A stretch of 64,000 bases of DNA from Rhodospirillaceae bacterium (GTDB lineage Bacteria > Pseudomonadota > Alphaproteobacteria > Dongiales > Dongiaceae), in contig JADJQM010000001.1 in NCBI GenBank assembly GCA_016712715.1, forward strand, positions 1 through 64,000, given 5' to 3'. Position numbers and translations under genes: made by a program. Under the pieces are notes generated by a model. It saw nothing but the letters and a program-made list of their open reading frames with translations. It had not been told where the DNA came from and searched no databases. Below are positions 33,791-42,656 of this stretch, piece after piece. Numbering within the stretch: the stretch's first letter is position 1; every line of letters starts with the position of its first letter.

Positions 33791-34861
33791 ATGTCGGAAG
33801 ACAATGATGACTCACAAAAAACCGAGGACCCAACGTCCAAGCGCCTGGATGAGGCGCGCATGGAAGGCCGTGTTCCCAAGTCGCAGGAGTTCAACCACCT
33901 GCTGATGATTCTGGCCTTCACCATTGCCGTGATCATGTTCGGGAGCCACATCGCCACGGAAATCGTCAACCTGTCGCTGCCCTTTTTCGAAGCACCGGAC
34001 CAGGTCCCGACTGACCTTGGCCATCTCATCAGCATCGCCTGGCGCATGCTGGGGCTGGTGCTGATGGCCGGCGTTGCTCCCCTGGTACTCGCCTTCATGG
34101 CCGCGTTCGGTGCCAGCTACCTGCAGTTCGGACTGCTCTGGTCGGCCGAAAGCATGATGCCCAGTCTCGACAAGATCTCGCCGATGGCCGGGTTCAAACG
34201 CATCTTTTCCATGCGCTCGGTCACCGAACTGATCAAGGGCATCATGAAGATCATCGTCGTGGCAACTGTCGTTGGCTATTTCGTGCTGCCATCGGCGGGC
34301 GATCTGCATGAACTGATCGGCATGGAGATGGTGCAGTTGATGTCGGCGATCAGAGAGGCGGTCCATACCGTTCTCATTGGCGTTTTCTCCGTCATGGGGT
34401 TCATCGCCGCGGCCGACATCTTCTATCAGCGCTTCGAGTATTTGAAGGGCCTGCGCATGTCGCGGCAGGACCTGCGCGACGAATACAAGCAGACCGAAGG
34501 CGATCCGCTGGTCAAGGGCCGCTTGCGGCAGTTGCGCATGGAGCGCGCGCGCCGGCGCATGATGGGCGAAGTGCCTACGGCCGATGTGGTGGTGACGAAC
34601 CCCACCCACTATGCCGTCGCCCTCAAATATGATCAGAACGCCATGGCGGCGCCCAAGGTCGTTGCCAAAGGGGTGGACAAGGTGGCGCAGCGCATCCGCG
34701 AAGTGGCGGTCGAGGCGGATGTGCCGGTCATCGAGAACCCGCCGCTCGCACGTGGTCTCTACGCCGCGGTCGATCTCGACCAGGAAATCCCGGCCGAATA
34801 CTACAAGGCGGTGGCGGAACTGATTTCCTATATCTTCAAACTCAAGAAGCGGCGCCTTTAG
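33791..34861 (+). CDS. flhB: Flagellar export switch protein FlhB
   Basis: A 356-aa export-gate protein: basic N-terminal segment (KTEDPTSKRLDEARMEGRVP), four transmembrane helices, and the cytoplasmic domain with the self-cleaving NPTH near residue 270, followed by YAVALKYD and APKVVAKG. Cleavage between Asn and Pro switches export from rod/hook to filament subunits. Sixth gene of the flgB operon, with the cckA region next. Confidence 0.97.
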   Translation: MSEDNDDSQKTEDPTSKRLDEARMEGRVPKSQEFNHLLMILAFTIAVIMFGSHIATEIVNLSLPFFEAPDQVPTDLGHLISIAWRMLGLVLMAGVAPLVLAFMAAFGASYLQFGLLWSAESMMPSLDKISPMAGFKRIFSMRSVTELIKGIMKIIVVATVVGYFVLPSAGDLHELIGMEMVQLMSAIREAVHTVLIGVFSVMGFIAAADIFYQRFEYLKGLRMSRQDLRDEYKQTEGDPLVKGRLRQLRMERARRRMMGEVPTADVVVTNPTHYAVALKYDQNAMAAPKVVAKGVDKVAQRIREVAVEADVPVIENPPLARGLYAAVDLDQEIPAEYYKAVAELISYIFKLKKRRL

Positions 34862-35025
34862 AGTGCCGTCACGGCTGGATTTGAAGGGCGGATCGGCTAC
34901 ACTCGACCGTCACTCCAGCGGGAGTCTCGGCAAACGCGTGTTGGCGATCGGGGCGTGCATGCTTTATCGGCGCAATATCATCACGACTGGCCTGGTCTGG
35001 CTTCTGGCCGGGAGCCACGGCGCCC

Positions 35026-37398
35026 ATGCCCAGGAGGGAAGGTCTGGCCGCTGACTGGATCACCGTTATGCTGATCATCCTCGTCATCGGCCTGCTGGGT
35101 GTTCTGATGGGCCTGGGTCTGCTCTGGCGCAATGCCCTGGCCAGCCGCAACCTGTTGCTGGGGAGCCTCAATGCCACCGGCCGCGCACGCCAGGTGATCG
35201 ATCCGTCCGGCAAGGTCATTCTTGCCAACGATGCCTTCGACCGGCTTTTCGAAGGCGTCAAGACACCGCTGCCGCAACTGCTTCTGGCCCGCGTCAGCGC
35301 CGGGTCGGATGCGGCAGAAATCCTGCGCCAGCTCATCATTGCCGTGGCCGAAGGCGGGCGCGGACGGACGGAAATCGAAATTCCGCAGGGTGACGGCGCA
35401 ATCGATTGGTTCGATGTCTCCGGACGCAGCATCGCCGGCTTCCCCGGCTATGTCCTGTGGGGTGCAGAACGGGTAACGGCACAGCGGCAGATCGAGGATT
35501 TCATCCGCTCGGATCACGAAAAATTCGCCGACCTCATCGAGCATGCGCCGATCGGTTTCTATTCGGTCGACGAGACCGGCCGGTTCCTTTTCATAAACTC
35601 CACTCTGGCCGGCTGGCTTGGGTTGGAGCCCGACAATGAGGGGAGCTACCGCGAACACCTCCAGGATCTGGTGGTTGATTCGCTGCCGGGTGTGCCGGCC
35701 TACAGCCCGTTCCGGGATTCTCAGGCCCGCAGCGGCGAGGTCGCCCTGCGCGGTCCCAACGGAAGGCTCTTCCAGGCGTTCATCCGACACGATGTCGCGA
35801 CCGTACAGGTCCCGGATGCCAGCGGCGCGAAGCTGCGCACGCGGTCGGTCGTGCACGACCTCAGCCGCGAGCGCGAACTCGAGAGTGCCTTGCAGGTTTC
35901 GGAGCAGTATTTCCAGCGCTTCTTCGAGGAGGCGCCAGCGAGCATCCTGCTGCTCGACGAGAAGGGCCGCGTCGAACAGGCCAATCCCGCCTTCCAGCAT
36001 CTCCTCATCGGGGCCGACTGGGCGCAGGCCCGCTTCGTCGATCTGGTGCAACCCGAGGAACGGCCGGCGGCCGAGGCGCATCTGGCCCAGGTGATGGCGG
36101 AGGGCCGCGCCGGGGCGCCGCTCACCGTGCGGCTGATCGGCGACAAGCAACGCTCCGTCACCATCTATGCCTCCCGTCGCGAGGATCGCGGCCGTGCCAT
36201 CGGCCTCATCGTGCATCTCATCGACGCCACCGAGCAGAAGCGGCTGGAAGCGCAGTTCGCTCAGTCGCAGAAGATGCAGGCGGTGGGCCTCCTGGCTGGC
36301 GGCATCGCCCACGATTTCAACAATCTTCTGACCGCCATGATCGGCTTCTGCGACCTGCTGTTGTTGCGCCACAAGGCGGGTGACCAGTCCTTTGCGGACA
36401 TCATGCAGATCAAGCAGAACGCCAACCGCGCCGCCAACCTGGTGCGCCAGCTCCTGGCCTTCTCGCGCCAGCAGACGCTGCAGCCGCGTGTGCTCGACGT
36501 CACCGATGTGCTGGCCGAACTTTCGCATCTCCTGCGCCGGCTGATCGGCGAGAACATCGAACTGATGATGGAGCATGGCCGCGACCTCAAATTCGTCCGC
36601 GTCGACGCCGGCCAGCTGGAACAGGTGATCATCAACCTTGCCGTCAATGCGCGCGATGCGATGATCGAGGGTGGCCGATTGCTGATCCGCACCCGCAATG
36701 TGACGACCACCGAGCCGATCAGCCGCGGCGTTGAGGTGATGCCACCCGGCCCCTATGTGCTGATTGAAATCGCCGATACCGGGTCTGGCATTCCGGCCGA
36801 CATCCTCGACCGCATCTTCGAGCCGTTTTTCTCGACCAAGGCGGTGGGTTCAGGCACAGGGCTCGGCCTCTCAACGGTCTATGGCATCGTGCGCCAGACC
36901 GGCGGCTTCGTCTTCGTCGACAGCACGATGGGGAAGGGTACCAATTTCCGCATCTACCTGCCGCAGCACGCCGCGACCAGCGATGCCACGGCCAGGGCCG
37001 ACCATGCCGAGGACCAGCCGCGCGACCTCACCGGCATTGGTACGGTCCTGCTGGTCGAGGATGAGGATGCGGTTCGCCTTTTCTCGGCCCGCGCCTTGCG
37101 CAACAAGGGCTACAAGGTGCTGGAAGCACGCAGCGGCGAGGCGGCGCTGGAACTGATCAACGAGCAGCTCGCCGATATCGACCTCATCATCAGCGACGTA
37201 GTCATGCCGCGCATGGATGGGCCGACCTTGATCAAGGAAGTCCGTCAGCGTCGCGCCGATATCAAGGTCATCTTCATTTCCGGCTATGCCGAGGATGATT
37301 TCCGCCGCAAGATCGATGCGGGGGAAGAGGCGCATTTCCTGATGAAGCCCTTCACCTTGAAGCAACTGGCGACCAAGGTGAAGGAAGTGCTCGATTGA
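35026..37398 (+). CDS. cckA: Cell-cycle hybrid histidine kinase CckA
   Basis: A 790-aa hybrid kinase: transmembrane helix near residues 15-37, PAS-like domains (about 50-390), HisKA with the phospho-His in GGIAHDFNNLLTAMIGF, HATPase with NLAVNARDAM, DTGSGIPADI and GTGLGLSTVYGI, and a C-terminal receiver with the Asp in IISDVVMPRMDG. CckA phosphorylates CtrA and CpdR via ChpT and so controls cell cycle and flagellar transcription. The given start has no ribosome site. A different frame from ATG 34959 encodes a signal-like segment (YRRNIITTGLVWLLAGSHGA) ending in HAQEG right where this frame begins with REGLAADW, so the true N-terminus probably starts near 34959 and was broken by an indel near 35030-35045. 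Confidence 0.95.
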   Translation: MPRREGLAADWITVMLIILVIGLLGVLMGLGLLWRNALASRNLLLGSLNATGRARQVIDPSGKVILANDAFDRLFEGVKTPLPQLLLARVSAGSDAAEILRQLIIAVAEGGRGRTEIEIPQGDGAIDWFDVSGRSIAGFPGYVLWGAERVTAQRQIEDFIRSDHEKFADLIEHAPIGFYSVDETGRFLFINSTLAGWLGLEPDNEGSYREHLQDLVVDSLPGVPAYSPFRDSQARSGEVALRGPNGRLFQAFIRHDVATVQVPDASGAKLRTRSVVHDLSRERELESALQVSEQYFQRFFEEAPASILLLDEKGRVEQANPAFQHLLIGADWAQARFVDLVQPEERPAAEAHLAQVMAEGRAGAPLTVRLIGDKQRSVTIYASRREDRGRAIGLIVHLIDATEQKRLEAQFAQSQKMQAVGLLAGGIAHDFNNLLTAMIGFCDLLLLRHKAGDQSFADIMQIKQNANRAANLVRQLLAFSRQQTLQPRVLDVTDVLAELSHLLRRLIGENIELMMEHGRDLKFVRVDAGQLEQVIINLAVNARDAMIEGGRLLIRTRNVTTTEPISRGVEVMPPGPYVLIEIADTGSGIPADILDRIFEPFFSTKAVGSGTGLGLSTVYGIVRQTGGFVFVDSTMGKGTNFRIYLPQHAATSDATARADHAEDQPRDLTGIGTVLLVEDEDAVRLFSARALRNKGYKVLEARSGEAALELINEQLADIDLIISDVVMPRMDGPTLIKEVRQRRADIKVIFISGYAEDDFRRKIDAGEEAHFLMKPFTLKQLATKVKEVLD

Positions 37399-37420
37399 GC
37401 GGCCGCGTGCCAAACGAAAA

Positions 37421-37445
37421 CGCCGCGCTCCTGTGGGGCGCGGCG
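37421..37445. terminator. Bidirectional terminator between cckA and HU
   Basis: CGCCGCGC and GCGCGGCG form an 8-bp stem with a 9-nt loop. The minus-strand tail GTTTTCGTTT suits the HU gene. The plus-strand tail CTTTCG is weaker. Confidence 0.65.
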
Positions 37446-37479
37446 CTTTCGCGAAATCGGATAACAGATCAGAAATCGA

Positions 37480-37773
37480 TCAGATCGATTCCTTCAGTTC
37501 CTTGGCAGCGCGGAAGGCGATCTTCTTGCTGGCCTTGATCTTGATGGCTTCGCCGGTGGCCGGATTGCGGCCCATGCGCGCCGGGCGCTTGCGCACCTGG
37601 AAGATGCCGAGCGCCGGGATGCGAATCTTGTCGCCCTTCTTCAGATGTTTGCCAACCAAAGTGACGAGATCGCCGAGGATCTCGTTCGCCAGCTTCTTCG
37701 AGAGTTCATGCTTTTCAGCAAGATCGGTGCCGAGCTGCTTCAGCGTCACGGTCTTTTGTGGTGCGGCTGCCAT
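37480..37773 (-). CDS. HU family DNA-binding protein
   Basis: A 97-aa histone-like protein: KTVTLKQLGTDLAEKHELSK helices, then IPALGIFQVRKRPARMGRNP and GEAIKIKASKKIAFRAAKEL, the DNA-gripping arm. The arm lacks the RxGRNPxTG form exactly but has RMGRNPATG. GAGGGG precedes the ATG at 37773. The longer frame to 38121 is spurious and reads over the tRNA. It may be a nucleoid protein. IHF subunits themselves are not in the window. Confidence 0.93.
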   Translation of the reverse strand: MAAAPQKTVTLKQLGTDLAEKHELSKKLANEILGDLVTLVGKHLKKGDKIRIPALGIFQVRKRPARMGRNPATGEAIKIKASKKIAFRAAKELKESI

Positions 37774-38043
37774 TGTAAGCCCCTCTGTCACAGGTGATTC
37801 CCAGGGCGCGAGCATAACGACGGCAGAAATGAGTCGCAAATGAAGAAAGCTCGGCAGGATCGACGGAAATCCGCTTGACGCAGGCCTTTCTGCAGCGCAA
37901 TGACGGGCTGCCGAACGGCCGCGCTGCAACCTGAAAGGGACGGCGGGGCCCGGTCGGGACCATTCCGGCCTCTCCATGAAATCGCCCGTTGCAGTTTCCG
38001 TGGGCTTTGATAAAAGGGCTGGAAATGCTTGATTTTGCGGGAT

Positions 38044-38120
<77 letters not shown>

Positions 38121-38301
38121 ATCCGCAGCCCGTGTTAACGGGTTATTTCAAGCTTGGATGCCAATATTGTCGCCGAACCAACCCAACAGGCGACACGGGA
38201 AAATCTCCGCCCGGCCCGCGTTTCACGGGGTCTGGGCAAGGTGTCACAGGACTTCAATCGGGTTCTGTGGGACGCGGTCGACAGAGGAGCGAGGGCAAGA
38301 G

Positions 38302-38610
38302 ATGGTCGCGAGAATCTATCAGCCGGCAAAGTCGGCGATGCAATCCGGGCGCTCTGGCCGCGCCAGCGAATGGCTGTTGGAGTTCGCGCCCGCGAGCCGG
38401 CGCGAAGCCGATCCGCTGATGGGCTGGACCTCGAGCAACGACACGCGCCGCCAGGTGAAGCTCAGCTTCCCGACACAGGAAGAGGCCGTGTCATATGCGA
38501 CACTCGAAGGCATCGCCTATGAGATCGAGAAGCCGCAGCAGCGCACGGTGACGCCGAAGGCCTATGCCGACAATTTCCGCGCCGACCGCGTCGGCCGCTG
38601 GACGCATTGA
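38302..38610 (+). CDS. NDUFS4-like complex I accessory subunit (ETC_C1_NDUFA4 family)
   Basis: A 102-aa protein homologous to the mitochondrial 18-kDa/NDUFS4 subunit: ARIYQPAKSAMQSG, WLLEFAP..RREADPLMGWTSS, FPTQEEAVSYATLEGIAYEI, and the ending YADNFRADRVGRWTH. It is found in alphaproteobacteria and mitochondria and caps the NADH dehydrogenase arm. The start at 38302 has GAGGAGCGAGG upstream. It lies between two tRNA genes, away from nuo genes. Confidence 0.92.
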   Translation: MVARIYQPAKSAMQSGRSGRASEWLLEFAPASRREADPLMGWTSSNDTRRQVKLSFPTQEEAVSYATLEGIAYEIEKPQQRTVTPKAYADNFRADRVGRWTH

Positions 38611-38628
38611 TTTAAGCGGAACGCGATT

Positions 38629-38705
38629 GACCCCGTAGCTCAACCGGATAGAGCACCTGCCTTCTAAGCAGGATGTTGCGTGTTCGAGTCACGCCGGGGT
38701 CGCCA
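38629..38705 (+). tRNA. tRNA-Arg (anticodon TCT)
   Basis: A 77-nt cloverleaf with acceptor GACCCCG/CGGGGTC, anticodon stem CCTGC/GCAGG with loop CTTCTAA, T-arm GCGTGTTCGAGTCACGC, and an encoded CCA. Confidence 0.96.
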
Positions 38706-38721
38706 GGATCAAATAAAGAAA

Positions 38722-38754
38722 AAGGGCGGCAGCGATCATCTCGCTGCCGCCCTT
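38722..38754. terminator. Terminator between tRNA-Arg and doxX
   Basis: A 14-bp perfect stem (AAGGGCGGCAGCGA and complement) with loop TCATC. The minus-strand side continues into TTTTTC, a good intrinsic terminator for doxX. It could also end the tRNA-Arg transcript. Confidence 0.8.
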
Positions 38755-38771
38755 CTGCTTGGTGCGCGTGA

Positions 38772-39197
38772 TTAGGCCCGGGCGGGCTGCGCCGATTTGC
38801 CGAGCACGTTCTCGATCGCATAGGCGCCATTGCCGAGCAGCGCCACGACGCCTGAGACGACGATCAGGAACAGCGGGTATTCCCAGCCGCCATTGGCCGC
38901 GCTGAACACCCAGCCATTGCCGCTGTGCACCCAGAAGGCGCCGAGCAGGATCGGGATGAGGGCGATAGAGACCAGGCGCGACTTGAAGCCGAGGACGAGG
39001 GCGATGCCGCCCAGCGCTTCGCCGGCGAAAGTCAGGTAGGCCAGGGCCGCGGGCAGGCCCAGGGATTCGAAGAACTGGGCGGTGCCGGCCAAGGTGAAGG
39101 TCAGGTATTTGAGGATGATGCTGTGGGCCAAAAACATGATGCCCAGCGACAGGCGCAGGACGAAGGCCGCGAGTTGGGCATTCTTCTGATCGGTCAT
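38772..39197 (-). CDS. DoxX family membrane protein
   Basis: A 141-aa protein with four transmembrane helices: LAAFVLRLSLGIMFLAHSII, LPAALAYLTFAGEALGGIAL, ALIPILLGAFWV and YPLFLIVVSGVVALLGNG. DoxX proteins are linked to redox and membrane stress in some bacteria. The substrate is unknown. It is divergent from the LysR gene 112 bp away, which suggests that regulator may control it. Confidence 0.88.
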   Translation of the reverse strand: MTDQKNAQLAAFVLRLSLGIMFLAHSIILKYLTFTLAGTAQFFESLGLPAALAYLTFAGEALGGIALVLGFKSRLVSIALIPILLGAFWVHSGNGWVFSAANGGWEYPLFLIVVSGVVALLGNGAYAIENVLGKSAQPARA

Positions 39198-39309
39198 GAC
39201 GGTCGTTCCTTCTGGGATGGGGCGTGAAGTGTGAAACCAATATCGCCTGTTGAATTGCTGATATAAACTGCGAAGAATTCGTCAAACACAATTGCAAAAG
39301 CGCACAGGT

Positions 39310-40206
39310 ATGTCCGTTAACACGCTGGAATGGAACGATTATCGCGTTGTCCTGGCGATTCACCGGGCTGGCGGATTGGCACCGGCGGCGCGGGTGCTGG
39401 GGGTCAACCACGCGACCGTGTTCCGCCAGGTGAACGGGATGGAAGCGCGGCTGGGGGCCCGGCTCTTCGACCGGCACCGCAGCGGTTATGGCCTCACCGC
39501 CGTGGGCGAAGTGGCCCTCGCCGCGGCGGAAGCGATGGAGGTGCAGGCGCTGGCGGCCGAGCGGCGCATGGCAGGGGGCGACCTCAGCCTTACCGGCACC
39601 ATTCGCGTCACCGCGCCCGATGACATGGTGCAGCGCCTATTGCTGCCGATGTTTGCCGATTTCCGCGCGCGCTATCCAAAGATCGAGCTGGAGGTGATCG
39701 TCGAGAACCGCTTCCTCAATCTGTCACGGCGCGAGGCCGATATCGCCCTGCGCCCGACGGCGGCGGCACCCGAGGCGATGACCGGAATCAATATCGGGCC
39801 GCTTGCCATGACGCTTTATGCGACGGCACAGCTGGCCTTGCGTCTGGCTGGTGGCGAAACGTTGGAAGAACTTCCATGGATCGGTTGGGAGGATGGGGCG
39901 GAGACTTTGCGCTTCGGCGGCTTCTATCGCAGCCGCGGCCTGCAGCCGGTCTTCGCCTACCGCAGCAATTCGCTGCTGGCGCAGGTTTCCGCGGCTGAAG
40001 CCGGATTGGGTGTCGCTGTCCTGCCGTGCTTTGCGGGGGATACCAGCCCGGTCTTGCAGCGCCTGGAACCGATCGACGGGGCGTTCACCACCAATCTGTG
40101 GATCCTGACGCATCCCGATCTGCGGCGCGCGGCACGCATCAAGGCATTCATGGATTTCATGTCGGCGGCCTTGCGCAGGAAGCGCACCTTGCTGGCCGGC
40201 GGCTAA
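39310..40206 (+). CDS. LysR family transcriptional regulator
   Basis: A 298-aa regulator: N-terminal winged helix (DYRVVLAIHRAGGLAPAARV, LGVNHATVFRQVNGMEARLG, LFDRHRSGYGLT) followed by a substrate-binding effector domain. The start at 39310 has a weak AGGT site. A start at 39292 would add six residues. It faces away from doxX, its likely target. No clear T-N11-A operator could be chosen among several in the AT-rich 112-bp gap. Confidence 0.92.
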   Translation: MSVNTLEWNDYRVVLAIHRAGGLAPAARVLGVNHATVFRQVNGMEARLGARLFDRHRSGYGLTAVGEVALAAAEAMEVQALAAERRMAGGDLSLTGTIRVTAPDDMVQRLLLPMFADFRARYPKIELEVIVENRFLNLSRREADIALRPTAAAPEAMTGINIGPLAMTLYATAQLALRLAGGETLEELPWIGWEDGAETLRFGGFYRSRGLQPVFAYRSNSLLAQVSAAEAGLGVAVLPCFAGDTSPVLQRLEPIDGAFTTNLWILTHPDLRRAARIKAFMDFMSAALRRKRTLLAGG

Positions 40207-40210
40207 GCGA

Positions 40211-40426
40211 TCACTTCTCGCCGCAGCTGCCCAGGGTCTGGATCGGGCAATCCGGCCATTCGGGTGAATCGATCGGTGCGCTGATATAGATCGCGACCAA
40301 AGCGAAGGCAGCGAAGGCGAGGCCGAGCAGGGCAAGTCCCCCTTGATTGGATCCGGTCTCTTCGGGTTTCGGCTCAGGCCGCAGCAGGCCATCGGAGACG
40401 GCTGCCGTGTTGGTGCTGTTCTTCAC
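40211..40426 (-). CDS. Small single-pass membrane protein, unknown
   Basis: A 71-aa protein from a GTG start with GGAATGAG upstream. It has a charged N-terminus, a helix LALLGLAFAAFALVAIYISA, and a short Cys-containing tail (WPDCPIQTLGSCGEK). It converges on the LysR gene with 4 nt between stops. A TTG at 40459 is an alternative start. No family recognised. Nothing is seen in the 218 bp before the next gene. Confidence 0.5.
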   Translation of the reverse strand: MKNSTNTAAVSDGLLRPEPKPEETGSNQGGLALLGLAFAAFALVAIYISAPIDSPEWPDCPIQTLGSCGEK

Positions 40427-40644
40427 TTTCTCATTCCGTCCAATGAGCAATGATTCCAAGGGTTAGATATGGGATCGATTGCGTGCAGTGCAGCAGCGAC
40501 AAGGCGTCACAGAGCCGTCGGAGCTGTGATCGGGGCGCTGGAGCCGTTATTGAACGCCCCAGCGTACATATAGTTGCCAAGAAGGGGCCGATCGGGCAGT
40601 TTTCGGGCAGCCACGGCAAAAATAGTACCAGGGAGAGCAAAATC

Positions 40645-41877
40645 ATGGCCGGCAGCTATATCAATGTGAACGCCCCGGATGGCGGGCAGTTCCGCGCCTA
40701 TCTCGCAACGCCGAAATCGGGCAAGGGCCCCGGCATCGTGCTGTGCCAGGAGATTTTTGGCATCAACGCCTATGTGCGCGAGACCGCGGACTATTATGCC
40801 GAGGAAGGCTATGTGGTGCTGGCGCCGGATCTGTTCTGGCGCATGGAGCCCAATGTCGACATGGGCTATTCGCCCGAGGAATGGCAGAGGGCCTTCGGTT
40901 TCTTCCAGAAATTCGATGTCGACCAGGGCATCAAGGATATCGCCGCCACAGTCAAGGCGCTGCGCGCGCGACCCGATTGCAACGGCAAGGTCGGCGTGCT
41001 CGGCCATTGCCTGGGCGGGAAGCTCGCCTACCTCACCGCGGCGCGCGTCGATGTCGATGCGGCGGTCGGCTACTACGGTGTCGGCATTGAGGGCGCTCTC
41101 GACGAGGCCAAGAACATCAAATGCCCGACCGTGCTGCACTTCGCCGAGCTTGATCAATATTGCGGCAAGGATGCGCGTGACCAGATCTACGGTGCCTTGA
41201 AGGAACGCAGCGATATCGAGCTCTATACCTATCCCGGCGTCGATCATGCCTTTGCCCGCACCATGGGCGATCACTACAACAAGCCGGCGGCGACCCTGGC
41301 GCATTCGCGCTCGATCGCGCTGTTCCACAAGGCGATTGGCCCGCGCTACGACCTCTCCGGCCTGTGGGATGCGCATTGCTATCATGAGTTCGCGACGCGC
41401 GATGTCGCCGCCACCATGAAGACCATGGTCGAAGAACCCTATGTCAACCACATCCCGACCATGACCGGCGGCGTCGGGCAGAAGGAGCTGGCGCGCTTCT
41501 ACCAGCATCATTTTGTCAACAACAACCCGGCCGATACCAAGCTGGTGCCGATCTCGCGCACCATTGGCGCTGACCGCGTCGTGGACGAGATGCTGTTCTG
41601 CTTCACCCACACGACCGAGATCGACTGGATGCTGCCGGGCGTGAAACCTACCGGCAAATATGTCGAGATCCCGCTGGTCGCCATCGTGTGCTTCCGCGGC
41701 GACAAGCTCTATAACGAGCACATCTATTGGGACCAGGCCTCGGTCCTGGTGCAGATCGGTCTGCTTGATGCGAAGAACCTGCCGACGGCGGGTGTCGAGA
41801 CGGCAAAGAAGCTAGTCGATGAAAAACTGCCGTCGAATACCTTGATGAAACGCTGGTCGGAAAGTGCGGGCAAGTAA
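40645..41877 (+). CDS. Dienelactone hydrolase fused to a SnoaL/NTF2-like domain
   Basis: A 410-aa protein. Residues 1-235 are a dienelactone hydrolase with an alpha/beta fold: EIFGINAYVRETADYYAEEG, nucleophile Cys in GHCLGG, Asp in ELDQYCGKDARD and His in YPGVDHAFAR. Residues 255-400 look like a SnoaL/NTF2 domain (YQHHFVNNNPADTKLVPISR, EIDWMLPGVKPTGKYVEIPL, HIYWDQASVLVQIGLLD). The fusion suggests a two-step or ligand-gated enzyme on a lactone or ester. The substrate is unknown. GGGAGAG precedes the ATG. The aldolase gene begins at the base after its stop. Confidence 0.88.
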   Translation: MAGSYINVNAPDGGQFRAYLATPKSGKGPGIVLCQEIFGINAYVRETADYYAEEGYVVLAPDLFWRMEPNVDMGYSPEEWQRAFGFFQKFDVDQGIKDIAATVKALRARPDCNGKVGVLGHCLGGKLAYLTAARVDVDAAVGYYGVGIEGALDEAKNIKCPTVLHFAELDQYCGKDARDQIYGALKERSDIELYTYPGVDHAFARTMGDHYNKPAATLAHSRSIALFHKAIGPRYDLSGLWDAHCYHEFATRDVAATMKTMVEEPYVNHIPTMTGGVGQKELARFYQHHFVNNNPADTKLVPISRTIGADRVVDEMLFCFTHTTEIDWMLPGVKPTGKYVEIPLVAIVCFRGDKLYNEHIYWDQASVLVQIGLLDAKNLPTAGVETAKKLVDEKLPSNTLMKRWSESAGK

Positions 41878-42656
41878 ATGAGCAATCCCCTGAAGGACAA
41901 GCTTGCCCATGGCGGCTGTATCACCTGCCATTGGGCCACCTTGGGATCGCCCTCGGTCGCCGAGTTGCTGGCGGGATCGGGCCGGACTGCATCGTCTTCG
42001 ACATGCAACATGGGCTGTGGGATCGCCTGAGCCTCGAATATGCGATCGGCCTGGTGCGCCACAAGACGGTGCCGACGGTGCGCAGCGTCGATGCCTCCGA
42101 CCATGCCATCGGCATGGTGCTGGATGCTGGGGCCCGGGCACTCATCGTGCCAATGGTCGATACGGCGGATCAGGCCCGCGCCGTGGTGCGCGCTGCCAAA
42201 TATCCGCCGCTGGGTGGGCGGTCCGGCGGCGGCACGCGGCCGATGCTGGATTACAAATCCTACATGGCCGCCGCCAATGACGAGATCATCGTCGCCGTCA
42301 TGATCGAAACGGCGACGGCGGTTGCCAACGCGGCCGAGATCGCGGCGGTGCCCGGCATCGACATGCTGTTCATCGGCCCGTTCGATCTTGCGATGTCGCT
42401 CGGCACCTTTCCGGATTTTGGTCCGAAGCATGAGACGGCGGTGCAGTCGGTGCTGCTCGTTGCCAAGGCCGCCGGCAAAAGCTGCGGCATCTTCACGCCC
42501 TATGCGAGCTTTGCCGCGGACCGCCGTGCGCAGGGTTTCCAATGGGTGGTGCTGGCCTATGACCAGAGCCTGATCCAGGAGCCGGCCAAGGGTGCGGTGA
42601 AACATGCGCGCATGGGCCATGGGCCGGATCTGGTCAGGATGCGGTTGCCCTGGTGA
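41878..42656 (+). pseudogene. HpcH/HpaI-type aldolase, one frameshift as sequenced
   Basis: A class II 2-oxo-acid aldolase of about 259 codons when repaired. It starts at ATG 41878 (MSNPLKDKLAHGGCITCHWA...VAELLAGSG). The frame changes near 41975-41982, where GATCGGGCC seems to lack one G, and continues as PDCIVFDMQHGLWDRL, then VPMVDTADQARAVV, GGRSGGGTRP, VMIETATAVANAAEI and DMLFIGPFDLAMSLG. The Glu in VMIETA and Asp in GPFDLA are expected metal ligands. These enzymes split hydroxy-oxo acids into pyruvate and an aldehyde in aromatic or sugar-acid breakdown. The end overlaps the dehydrogenase gene. Confidence 0.8.

Noticed and set aside
34981..36576. Minus-strand frame of 531 codons over cckA
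   Set aside because: Antisense shadow; the plus strand has complete kinase motifs.
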